A stretch of DNA of 64,000 nucleotides from Aphelidium insulamus. Its lineage: Eukaryota; Aphelidiomycota; Aphelidea; Aphelidiaceae. The stretch spans positions 62,001 through 126,000 of the forward strand of contig JAZDSV010000035.1 in assembly GCA_036784855.1 (NCBI GenBank), written 5' to 3'. The notes beneath the pieces are model-generated. The model saw nothing but the letters and a program-made list of their open reading frames with translations. It was not told the DNA's origin and searched no databases. The translations under genes were made by a program, and so were the position numbers. Numbering within the stretch: position 1 is the first letter of the stretch; every line of letters begins with the position of its first letter. This document shows positions 47,309-58,772 of this stretch, in pieces.

Positions 47309-48757
47309 CTATTGCTGTAGTATTCTTGTCAACAGCTCTTGAAGGTTGTTGGGATTATGCGACTTCACCCATTGCAGTACTTGCAGTCGGTAAGGGGTAG
47401 GATAGCCTGGGCAGCTCATCACACTAATGCAGCGCTGCTTGTCCCAGGGAATGCCAGCTGCATGCAGCGCCTCCATAGTCTCTATCTGGCCGTGGATGAC
47501 GGCGGTGAAGAAGGTTTCCTTGCCGCACGGGCAACTCTGGGAGCGGGCATAGTTCAACATTTCCAAATCGCCGCGCATCGCAGCCCGGATGCACGTGTCT
47601 TCATCGCGCGGACAGCCATTCTCAAGCGCGTACTCTAAAATCTCCATGTGACCACCAATTGCCGCTTGCTTGCAGGTGTTGACATCCCAGGGAAATCCTT
47701 TGCTACGTGCCCAGTCGAGCATCTCCAAATCATTCCTGCCAGCCAGTGCGGCACAAGTAGATGTATCGCGCGGGCAATTTTTCTCTAACGCCCACTCCAT
47801 AACCTTTTTGCGTCCGTAGTAAGCTGCAGTGTAAAAATCTTGCGTTGTTAATGCAGCGCCATCTCGCACCAAGGCCTTCAACGTTTTCAGCTGTTTCTCG
47901 CTCGCCGCTTTTTCGCAGGGGTCGATTCCAGTTGACGCTGTATTTGGCTTTGCCCGCTCCATTGATACTTCCGCCTCGGATGACGGCCCTTCACTCATCT
48001 CGGGTTCACGTGAGGTATTTGGTATGGTTTGTTCCGGGTCACCTTCAGGGTCACCGGCCAGTGGAGCAGAGCTTCCAGGCGCACCATTAGCCATTACCGC
48101 ATCATCAGTTGTTATTGGCGGCCCTTCACTCATCTCGGGTTCACGTGAGGTATTTGGTATGGTTCGTTCCGGGTCACCTTCAGGGTCACCGGCCAGTGGA
48201 GCAGAGCTTCCAGGCGCACCATTAGCCATTACCGCATCATCAGTTGTTATTGTAGAGTCCGTATTTGTAGCATAGCCTGGAATCAATGCCGCATTCGAGA
48301 GTAATGCCTCGCCGAGGAAGCCATCGCGCGAATTTCCACTTCCACTGCAAGGATGACACGACGCCCTTCGCCCAAATTTCATTCGACACCACTGGATAAA
48401 CTGGGCAATCTTTTGTTGCACCTGCGAATTGCGCATCTGGATGCGGCGGCGGCGACTAGGTGCGCCGAATTGCGTATAGTAATCTTCACGCGTGGGCCAG
48501 GATTCTCCCCACTGAATTAGATCCTCATCAGTTGTCGGCAAATAATCGGTGTTAATGCACACACGGACACGGCCATCCGACGTGGCGTAGTAGTGGTCAT
48601 TGCGCCTCATATCATCGTCCGATAGTAGAGGCTTTGCCGCCGGGTCCACAGATCGTTCCCGTGACCACGGCCATGGAATTGTTGGCGCCGCATGAGCCAG
48701 CAGAAGTAGGTCATGTACAGCTGCGATAAATAATGCCGTGTTCAATACTACGTGCAT
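47309..48757 (-). CDS. Signal-peptide ankyrin-repeat protein 1
   Basis: Single exon on the minus strand, 482 residues. A signal peptide (MHVVLNTALFIAAVHDLLLL) is followed by a non-repetitive segment of about 150 residues. Next come two near-identical 45-residue repeats, then six or so ankyrin repeats of the form CPxDxxTCxxAAxxGxLExLxYA (for example KGFPWDVNTCKQAAIGGHME and NGCPRDEDTCIRAAMRGDLE). Intracellular repeats of this style expand in amoebae, oomycetes and large DNA viruses, but they normally lack signal peptides. Family members also occur at 48986-49867 and 61054-61998, always on the minus strand and with signal peptides. Function unknown; secretion or a luminal location is inferred. 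Confidence 0.8.
   Translation of the reverse strand: MHVVLNTALFIAAVHDLLLLAHAAPTIPWPWSRERSVDPAAKPLLSDDDMRRNDHYYATSDGRVRVCINTDYLPTTDEDLIQWGESWPTREDYYTQFGAPSRRRRIQMRNSQVQQKIAQFIQWCRMKFGRRASCHPCSGSGNSRDGFLGEALLSNAALIPGYATNTDSTITTDDAVMANGAPGSSAPLAGDPEGDPERTIPNTSREPEMSEGPPITTDDAVMANGAPGSSAPLAGDPEGDPEQTIPNTSREPEMSEGPSSEAEVSMERAKPNTASTGIDPCEKAASEKQLKTLKALVRDGAALTTQDFYTAAYYGRKKVMEWALEKNCPRDTSTCAALAGRNDLEMLDWARSKGFPWDVNTCKQAAIGGHMEILEYALENGCPRDEDTCIRAAMRGDLEMLNYARSQSCPCGKETFFTAVIHGQIETMEALHAAGIPWDKQRCISVMSCPGYPTPYRLQVLQWVKSHNPNNLQELLTRILQQ
47985..48252. repeat. Two-copy 135-bp tandem repeat inside ankyrin gene 1
   Basis: Two head-to-tail 135-bp units differ at only one or two positions (one changes Gln to Arg). 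Being 45 codons long, the unit keeps the reading frame and encodes an acidic Gly/Pro/Ser-rich segment (DDAVMANGAPGSSAPLAG...). Near identity at synonymous sites indicates recent duplication or homogenisation. Confidence 0.95.
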
Positions 48758-48985
48758 TATATCAATGCGATGCAAATCTATCAGTGTGGGTGAGCAGAAA
48801 GAGAGTCTGCGATGCAAATTTAAATCTCAGCTGCAAACCGTGTGGCATACGCGTTGTGATTGGCAGGCTGCTTGTCGGTTACCCCTGTTGTATTGAAAGA
48901 AGTTTGTAAAAGAGAAGTTGCCAGCGCTATATAACTACGCTTTGCTGTCTACACTTATTAAAATGCATCACAATTTGGTCACAGT

Positions 48986-49867
48986 TTATTTATGTGTCTT
49001 TATGTGTCTTTTATGTATTGCAGTTGCAGGCAAGGGACAATTAGCTGCATCAAGAAAGTTGATAACCTTGCTGTTGCCATTTGCCACCAAACCAACCCCC
49101 TCAAGGGCAGCTTGATATGTGCGAGCGCTGAATTTATAACTCTTTGTTTGAGCCCATTTGAGAGTATTGATGCGTCCATTTCTGGCGGCACCGCAGAATG
49201 TCCACTCGTTCAGCGCACAAAAATTCTTGGAGAGAACCCAAATGAGAACCCCGCAGTGTCCACCTTCGGCAGCCCCACTGCAAGTGGACATGTACCACGG
49301 GGCATCAATCTCGCGCAGCCACCTCAGAATCGATAGGCGACCGTTCAGTGACGCGCTGTAGGGTATTTCACTCTTGTCCATCTTGACACCTCGGGTGTGC
49401 AGATACTTTAACAACTCCAAGTGATTATTAGCGGCGGCTTTTGCCAGCACATCTTCAGTGATGGTGACGTCGGCGGAGAACAGCTTGCGCACCTGCTCCA
49501 AATGGCCACTTATAATGGCTGCATAGAGCTGATCGCGCTGTTGAATGGCCGTGTCATCAAGAACGCTTCCGCGACGCGTCCGACTCAATAGACTACTGGC
49601 ATGCCGGGACAAAACTGTCGACATTCTCTGCGTACGTTGGTACAGGGCGCCGGGAATCCAATGCGTTGAATGATTAGGGGCAGCAGGCTCGTTTTGGGTG
49701 GCATCATTGCCGCCAACAACTGCATTGCCACCACCATACTCCTGATAGAGGGCCGCCACAGCAGGAGGTCTGCCGCGGACATCACCACCATTAGTGCGCG
49801 TGGTCACCGCGCCCGCGCCCGCCACAAATATCAGCGCGCATGTCAGCGTTAGTTGAATTTTGTGCAT
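48986..49867 (-). CDS. Signal-peptide ankyrin-repeat protein 2
   Basis: Single exon on the minus strand, 293 residues from the ATG at 49867. A signal peptide (MHKIQLTLTCALIFVAGAGA) precedes a Gly-rich linker. At least five ankyrin repeats follow, more diverged than those of gene 1 (HLELLKYLHTRGVKM, GRLSILRWLREIDAP, CGVLIWVLSKNFCAL, GRINTLKWAQTKSYKF). It is a neighbour and probable paralogue of gene 1, with 228 bp between. There is no transmembrane segment after the signal peptide. Function unknown; a secreted ankyrin scaffold is inferred. Confidence 0.78.
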   Translation of the reverse strand: MHKIQLTLTCALIFVAGAGAVTTRTNGGDVRGRPPAVAALYQEYGGGNAVVGGNDATQNEPAAPNHSTHWIPGALYQRTQRMSTVLSRHASSLLSRTRRGSVLDDTAIQQRDQLYAAIISGHLEQVRKLFSADVTITEDVLAKAAANNHLELLKYLHTRGVKMDKSEIPYSASLNGRLSILRWLREIDAPWYMSTCSGAAEGGHCGVLIWVLSKNFCALNEWTFCGAARNGRINTLKWAQTKSYKFSARTYQAALEGVGLVANGNSKVINFLDAANCPLPATAIHKRHIKTHK

Positions 49868-49942
49868 TTTCGCTCCTTGCGTGATATTCACGCGGATGTC
49901 TGGAAGCGTTCTGATTCTATCTCACTTGTCTGTATGAGAGCT

Positions 49943-52186
49943 CTATTGCATGGTATACATCTTGGGAGTGTAGGTGCCGTATTCCCGCCTGATATTCTTG
50001 GGCTTCATGCATGTGGCGCGTGTGGCGGGACAAAAGTAGCGCTGCCGTAACTGCTTGGTCACGAACAGGTACAGATAGTCGTTCAGCGCCATCATGGGCT
50101 TGTAGGACTTTTGTTTGCCCGTCTGGCTCTCCCAGCGGTGTATCAGAAAGTCGTTCGGCAGCACCACGAACGCGAACCCGCGCACATACAACTCGAATGC
50201 GAATATGCACTTGTTTCTCCCCCGGTCTGTCATCATGGTTAATAGAGTATACATGCATACACATCTCACAGCTATCCGTACCGAGAAAGCGCTCATCAAA
50301 CCAGTTGACAGAGTCAAGCTGTGAGCGCCGCATGAGCAAGTACGGCTCGTACCACTCCCCCCATTGCACGTAGTATGGCTGCTGCGATGTGAACAGCCAG
50401 CGGCCAGTGTTTGTGAATGTGTGGCCGGCCAGCTGCTGGTGGAAGCGTCCCACGCTACCAGCCCTGATCAGTCGGCGCAGATCGGCGCGCTTGGTCGGGA
50501 ATGGAAAACAGTTGGTGGCGGCGGGTGGTTTCTCATCCTCGGCGCCCACCACCTCTGCGCCGTCATAGTTGGTGTTTCGGCACGGGCGACTTGCATCGCC
50601 CACGAACTCGAATGCCGGCACCACAAACACGTGCCGGCGCCGAGAATTGGTCCAGACGTGGTCGTAGGTTGGATCTGTCATCAGACGCTGATGCAGTCCA
50701 ACGCTGGGTATGAAGTCCAGGTCCAGCAGCAAGATCATGTCGGTGCGTGCATGCCGTATCGCCACGTTGCGCAGTGCATTGATGGGGTAGGGCTGCGTCT
50801 CGCGCTGGATGACAAAGTGAATGTCCACGCGGTCACGCGGATAGTCCGCGGTCAGTGCTCGAGTCAAGGCGGCGCGCACCTCCGATGCCGGCACCCAAAT
50901 GGCCGCTGATATTGGGCCCGACCACTCGTTGGCCAGCTGTTGCAGCCGCTCGAACCGGTCCAGGCTGAGTTGCACGGTGGCTGTGGTCAGACGGGAAGCG
51001 CGATACTCTGGCGCCGAGTCATTCACCGCGCCGCCGTGACAGTGGCTGACGGCCGACGGGAAGCAGATGTGCGGCATGACCTGCAGGCACAGCTGGGGCA
51101 TGTCCTTGCTGATGCGTCCAGCCACTATGGGTATGCAGTCGCCGTACGTAGCCGTCCACTCGAACTGTGAGACATGCCGTAGCTGCATGAAGGCTCGCAC
51201 ACGGGCCGCGTTGCTGGTGTCGGCAATTGTTTCAGCGGCTACGGAACCCCGGTGTATGCTTGGATATAGTACTCGCATGGCGTCAGATGCCGTCAGAGTT
51301 GTCGTGGCATTCATCGCAGCCGTCTCCAGGCCTGCTCCCAGGATTATTATTACCGCACAGTCTCGTTGGCCACACTGCAATATCCCCGGCACCCGCAGCT
51401 TCATCGAAGAACTTGCACTCCTGAAAGTCCCAGCAAGTCCCACCAGCCAGTCAAGAGATGCATCAGTGACACCTACATATGAGTACTGGGTGCCACATGC
51501 CTACATACAGAGTCCGTACTGATTACGATCCGTGGGGCTTCCACATCGCCCACAGTCGTCGCGGCGAGAAACAGCGCCGCGTCCGTGCACGCACTGTCTG
51601 CCTCATATAGTGCAGCAGATTGTGCCGCCAGACGCTGCCAGCCGCTTGGCTCCAGCAGTCCCGCCTTGGCAACCGCTATAAGTTCAACGGCGGTGTATGA
51701 CGAGGAGTCAGCGGTGGCCCCCAGCTTCATCAGTTCGGCGAATACCAGCACAGTGTCCAGCTGTGTGGCGTCTGTGACCACCATCACGATATGACGTGGC
51801 GGTGCAGTGTCGCTATAGTTGCCACTGGCCTCTGGCTCCACCGTATCCACCGGCGGGGACGCGTCAATTACCGCGTCGCCTTGTTCCCGCTGTTCCGACT
51901 GGCGCTCGTGGTCCACCTCAAACACCAGCTGATCATGTTCGACGTCAGGAGAGCTGGTGGACTCTTCTATATACGCCATCTCTTGTTCAGTGCCACCAGT
52001 ATCATCCACAGCTATATCGGTATCGGTGGGCGCGACACACGGCGCGTCATACAGCTCGATTGCAGGCCACGCAATGTCCATCGTGGACAGAGAATAGTTT
52101 CCAACGTCCCATATGAGCACGGCAAGCAGCGCAGCCCACACAACGTCCCGGTTCTTCTTCCACCACCACCTCGCGGTGGTTTCCAT
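49943..52186 (-). CDS. GT49-family (LARGE/B4GAT1-like) glycosyltransferase
   Basis: Three exons on the minus strand, 51477-52186, 50282-51420 and 49943-50226, 710 residues. A short cytoplasmic head (METTARWWWKKNR) and one membrane segment (DVVWAALLAVLIWDVGNYSL) make a type II Golgi-type topology, followed by an acidic Ser/Thr stem. The catalytic region contains PINALRNVAIRHARTD and the DxD-bearing LLLDLDFIPS (about residue 466), then VQWGEWYEPYLLMRR and FDERFL. The domain ends FELYVRGFAFVVLPNDFLIH, all typical of GT49 enzymes such as LARGE's second domain and B4GAT1, which build matriglycan-type chains. Donor and acceptor cannot be set from sequence. It is divergent from the LKB1 gene. Confidence 0.87.
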
Positions 52187-52833
52187 CACGTGGCCAGGAC
52201 GTTGGTGATAAATAATATAGTGGCACGTGAATATACTCGACAAATATTGCGACATCGGCAATATATTTACATATTATATATATATATATATATATATATA
52301 GATGTATATATATATAGATGTAGCGCCATCCACGACATAAGGCGCAATCTGCAGGCGCTCGCAGTGCAGCAGTGTGTGTAATCTCCATCAGCTCCTCGAC
52401 ACCACAATAGCATATAACATGATATATATATATATATATATATATATACTAGTTCAGTAAAACCGGCGGCATGTCCGATGGTTAATACATATGAAATTCA
52501 GATGATCAATGAAAGTCTCATGCAGTCATCATTTTACTGGATGGAAGGTTGAGACACAGTAAGAGTCTTAATGATGTGTAGGTACACCCTATGGAACAAC
52601 ACTGCCATGCTGACTTTGATACACAGAGTGGTTTATCGTGCAAGTATGGGATGTTGTGCAAATATTTAGATATATAACATATGTGTATATATTTCTAAAT
52701 TATATACACACATATATATAATGAGCATGCAGATGTATTTGCACAGCAGGCCAACTACATATCTCAAAGTTAAGTTTGGACACGCCGGTAACAGCAGCCG
52801 TGCACTCTACATTGTATATATTGCGCGGCATCC
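52187..52833. other. Divergent intergenic region with (TA)n tracts
   Basis: 647 bp between the GT49 start (minus) and the LKB1 start (plus). Two long (TA)n tracts (52268-52305 with neighbouring GATGTATATA repeats, and 52421-52447) and further A/T-rich stretches up to about 52720 make this the least coding-like interval in the right half. It should contain both promoters. No other feature was seen. Confidence 0.6.
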
Positions 52834-55863
<3,030 letters not shown>

Positions 55864-55902
55864 ACTGTGTGTATACATACTACTTATGTGTGCAGTGTGG
55901 TG

Positions 55903-56118
55903 GCTTGTGCTCTCTACATAAGTATACTGTAGCGTTGTTGTCTCTACAGTATGTATACCGCAGTCTCAACACTTGTGCTGTCTACATAGGTATACTGTAG
56001 CGTTGTTGTCTCTACAGTCTGTATAGTATATAGTTGTATAGTATCAGTTGTATAGTATCGTTGTCTCTACAGTACGTATACCGCAGTCTCAACACTGTTG
56101 AGTGGCTGTCTCTACAGA
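55903..56118. repeat. Tandem repeat of about 75 bp upstream of TMEM97
   Basis: Two full and one partial copies of a unit containing GTATACTGTAGCGTTGTTGT, CTCTACAGT and GTATACCGCAGTCTCAACAC run from 55903 to 56118, between the LKB1 stop and the TMEM97 start. The copies differ by small insertions. The last copy overlaps the upstream alternative TMEM97 ATG at 56119. Confidence 0.85.
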
Positions 56119-56175
56119 ATGTATTCAACAGAGTTGCAACAGTCCACACTGCAAGTGTATCAACTACATGCTACA

Positions 56176-56752
56176 ATGCACTCTTTGCTGGACGCGCTCT
56201 TTGTCGCCTACTTTGTCACGCACATACCCATTACGGTGCTGATGGACGCGTCGCTGGTGCTGCCAGCATCGGTGTACCCCGAGTGGACGCAGAACGTGCA
56301 TCGGTGGTATGTGGCGCGGTTCGCCGACCCGTTCATGAACCCGCGCACGGCCCCGCTGTGGTTCCGTAGCTTCATTGGCGCTGAACTGCTGCTTCAACTC
56401 CCGCTCTTTAGCGTGCTGGCCTATGGAGTGGCGCGCGGTATGCCCATTGACTAGTGTGACATATTATGCACCGCATTCATACTTAGCGCGACCGTGGGTG
56501 CGGCTGCCAGCAGTGGCATACGCGGCACACGTAATCACCACCATGCTACCGATATTGACACTGTTGCTGCTGGGTGATGACAAGGACTTTGGAAGTGGCG
56601 TGACGCGTCCGTCGCAGAGCCAGACGGCGGTGCTGCTCTCATTCTACCTCCCGTACTTTATTGTACCGCTACTGCTTCTCTTGCGTATGCTATTCTACTG
56701 GCCCCCAAGTGGCCGTGCTAAAGCTGCCTCAACGCGGCGCAAGGTGGAATAG
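56176..56752 (+). CDS. TMEM97: TMEM97/sigma-2 receptor-like EXPERA-domain membrane protein
   Basis: Two exons, 56176-56437 and 56487-56752, about 175 residues. Four hydrophobic segments are visible. EXPERA landmarks include FVTHIPITVLMD, NVHRWYVARFADPFM, WFRSFIGAELLLQLPLFSVL and a C-terminal LPYFIVPLLLLLRML. The length and the position of the acidic residues (MD and GAE) match TMEM97. Family role: ER protein of sterol handling and NPC1/LDL trafficking. The chosen ATG at 56176 mirrors the short N-terminus of human TMEM97; an in-frame ATG at 56119 would add 19 residues. A basic C-terminus (RAKAASTRRKVE) could serve as an ER signal. Confidence 0.9.
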
Positions 56753-57013
56753 AGCTGATGTTAATGCCGTGATGGTGCTGTGCTATAATGGTCCTTGTTG
56801 TCTGCCAGATGTTGTCGCGCGCCGTCAGTCACAAATCACTGAAACTTCTTTGCCGCACGAGCGTACTTGTACCGCAGCCATTCTGCAGGTATTCTGCCCG
56901 GAATTGGCTGTCAATGCCAATGAACGTACGCTTTCTGGCAGGTCAACAACAACGTATTGCCAGAGCCGAGTTAATCTCGGACGCGTTCAAATTAATTAAT
57001 ACCTAATACGTTT
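56753..57013 (+). other. Unassigned interval left of the TIR element
   Basis: 261 bp between the TMEM97 stop and the left terminal inverted repeat. It has a small ORF, 56788-57006 (MVLVVCQMLSRAVSHKSLK..., basic, 72 codons, stop just before the TIR), whose coding status is uncertain. It could be a small mitochondrial or ribosomal-type protein, or the 5' part of a gene interrupted by the element (see 58396-58772). Confidence 0.35.
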
Positions 57014-57066
57014 GTAGGACTAATCTAGGGAGGACTCGAGCCCTCGACGGAGAGCGGAGGACTCGC
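57014..57066 (+). repeat. Left terminal inverted repeat
   Basis: 53-bp TIR starting GTAGGACTAATC. It differs from the reverse complement of the right TIR at two adjacent positions (GC against TT within the GGAGAxxGGAGG portion). Confidence 0.9.
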
Positions 57067-57167
57067 GGCGTTGCTAGGCTGCCAATCAACTGTCAAAAGT
57101 GCTAAGTCCGCTCATATAAACATTTATTAAATTCAATCTTTTGCCGCCCTCACATGCACCTCACTCA

Positions 57168-58139
57168 CACCCGCCATGGACGTCGATTTTCCTTCTCAAG
57201 CACATCACGGGCGCGCTTCTTTGGAGGGCGACCGCGACCACGAACACGTTTCGGATCTTGCAGCTGTTCAGACTCCTCCACCTCATTCACCAGCTGCACA
57301 TCAACACTTGCCACGCCACGAGGATGCAAAAACGCGTCGTAAACGGCCAGTAATGTACAAAACAGGGGCCCACCACTAACTGCATGATGAACTCAAACGG
57401 CCATCTAGCGTAGGTGCTGATATTGTCACGTGTGAACATGAACACTACATACCCTGAAAGGACAGTCACACTTAATGGAGTTTTGCGTGGTTTGCTTCCC
57501 GCTCTGGCTGCGCCACAAGCGACGACGGCGAACAACACCATCTTTAACCGCAACTGCCGATAGTCGGATGGAAAATCCCTTGTGGAGCGCATATAGGCGG
57601 CACTTGGCATGCGCCTCTTCCAATGTTTCAAAAGTGTCTTGCTCTTTTATCGTCAGTTCTTCTGCCATTGATGTATGGCGCTGGAAGACAAGCAAGTGTG
57701 GCTATCACCTTCATCGCCATCATCACTGCCCGGAACAGACACCGCTCGGCCCAGCTGAGTACCACCTTGAAATTCGTCCATGTCATCATCTATAACCGGA
57801 TAAGCATGTAGTCAGCAATACTGACACCGTACGGCTGCCGCTATCAAGTCCACCGTATCCATCCTCGGCATCTTCGTCCTGAGATGCCACATTATGCTGG
57901 TCATCGACCGCCTGCAGCTGCTGAGCTTTAGATGCCAGAGGTGAAGTTCTTAGTTGCCTGAGTGGGTTCCATGTCATGTATAGCTGCATCGTCACGCCAC
58001 AGTCCACTGTGGGCACAACAGTTGCCAGATCACCCAAAAATTCGTCCAAATCCACCGAAAGTTCGCTTGGTAGGCCGCCAATGTCGTCAGCAAGGTCGCT
58101 TGGCAGGTCATCATCCGCAGCGCCAGCCAGCAGCGCCAT
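57168..58139 (-). CDS. FAR1/AT-hook protein fragment inside the TIR element
   Basis: Minus-strand coding sequence in probable exons: an acidic N-terminus (about 57786-58139, DDDLPSDLADDIGGLPSELS), a middle exon (57430-57695) and a C-terminal exon (57168-57330). The middle exon has the FAR1 signature FETLEEAHAKCRLYALHKGF followed by CDCPFR. The C-terminal exon ends with an AT-hook, RVRGRGRPPKKRAR. The FAR1 domain is the N-terminal DNA-binding part of MULE-derived transposases. No MULE catalytic core is present, so the product could at most bind DNA. Exon junctions are uncertain; I could not fix them by frame alone. Confidence 0.6.
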
Positions 58140-58342
58140 GAACCCGTGGCCATCGGCATCTACAGATAGTAAGGCTATGTGTCAGCAACCCGCTCATTGG
58201 GCGCTGATGCCGCCTACCGCTATGCTGCAGGCGAGCGGTGGAATACGCTGGCAGCATTGTACGCACTTGTGAAAATACAACAAAAGGGTTCTATTGTTTC
58301 CTGGCAACGCCGCCGTTGGCATGGCGTTGTTGTTTGCTGCCG

Positions 58343-58395
58343 GCGAGTCCTCCAATCTCCGTCGAGGGCTCGAGTCCTCCCTAGATTAGTCCTAC
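58343..58395 (-). repeat. Right terminal inverted repeat
   Basis: 53-bp TIR in inverse orientation to 57014-57066. Just inside it, the right end carries an extra segment relative to the left before a further shared GGCGGCGTTGC word. Confidence 0.9.
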
Positions 58396-58772
58396 GTTGG
58401 TATGCGGAATCCTTGTGCCGGATTGTACAATAAACCCGTATTTAAAATTTCTTCAGTTAAGCTTCAAGAACAGTGTCGGCAGGTGCACCAGCAGGTTGGC
58501 CGAGTCGAGGCACAAGTCTTACAGTTACAGAACTCGGTCGGCGACGTGCTGGCCGCCGCTCTGTTTCGCAACTCTTATGCGGTAAACGAACCGGTGCCGC
58601 GCTTAAGATCTGGCCGTGCCGGCGTATTTCCCCGCCACACTGGCGGACTTAAGTCCCTGACGGGCCAGGAGTACCGCGATCTACGGGCCTTTTGCGGGCA
58701 GCCGGTGGGGGCCAGGGGGACGGGTTGCAAAAGTTGCATAGTAAACTGGCTGTACATGCACATCTGATCTAT
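58396..58772 (+). other. Unassigned interval right of the TIR element
   Basis: 377 bp between the right TIR and the stop of the convergent NCA2-like gene. An ORF, 58402-58767, contains a helical stretch (KLQEQCRQVHQQVGRVEAQV) followed by an Arg/Gly-rich segment. I recognise no family. It may be the 3' part of a gene split by the TIR element, or noise. Confidence 0.35.

Larger units (their letters stand above)
57014..58395. mobile_element. TIR element, Mutator-like (MULE), non-autonomous
   Basis: A 1382-bp segment bounded by perfectly facing 53-bp terminal inverted repeats (57014-57066 and 58343-58395, 51 of 53 identical). Inside, the minus strand encodes a FAR1-type zinc domain and an AT-hook tail, the parts that flank the transposase core in MULE/FAR1 proteins; the core itself is absent. 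The flanks show CGTTTG on the left and CGTTGG on the right, a weak candidate target-site duplication that is shorter than the 9 bp typical of MULEs. The TIRs begin GTAGGACTAATCTAGGG. Confidence 0.8.

Noticed and set aside
51791-52381. Plus-strand ORF of 196 codons overlapping the GT49 5' exon
   Set aside because: Antisense to coding sequence and its end is translated (TA)n repeat; a shadow.
57014-58395. CRISPR-like or rolling-circle element interpretation of the inverted repeats
   Set aside because: Only two long inverted termini, no spacer array; FAR1 and AT-hook coding content fits a TIR DNA transposon.
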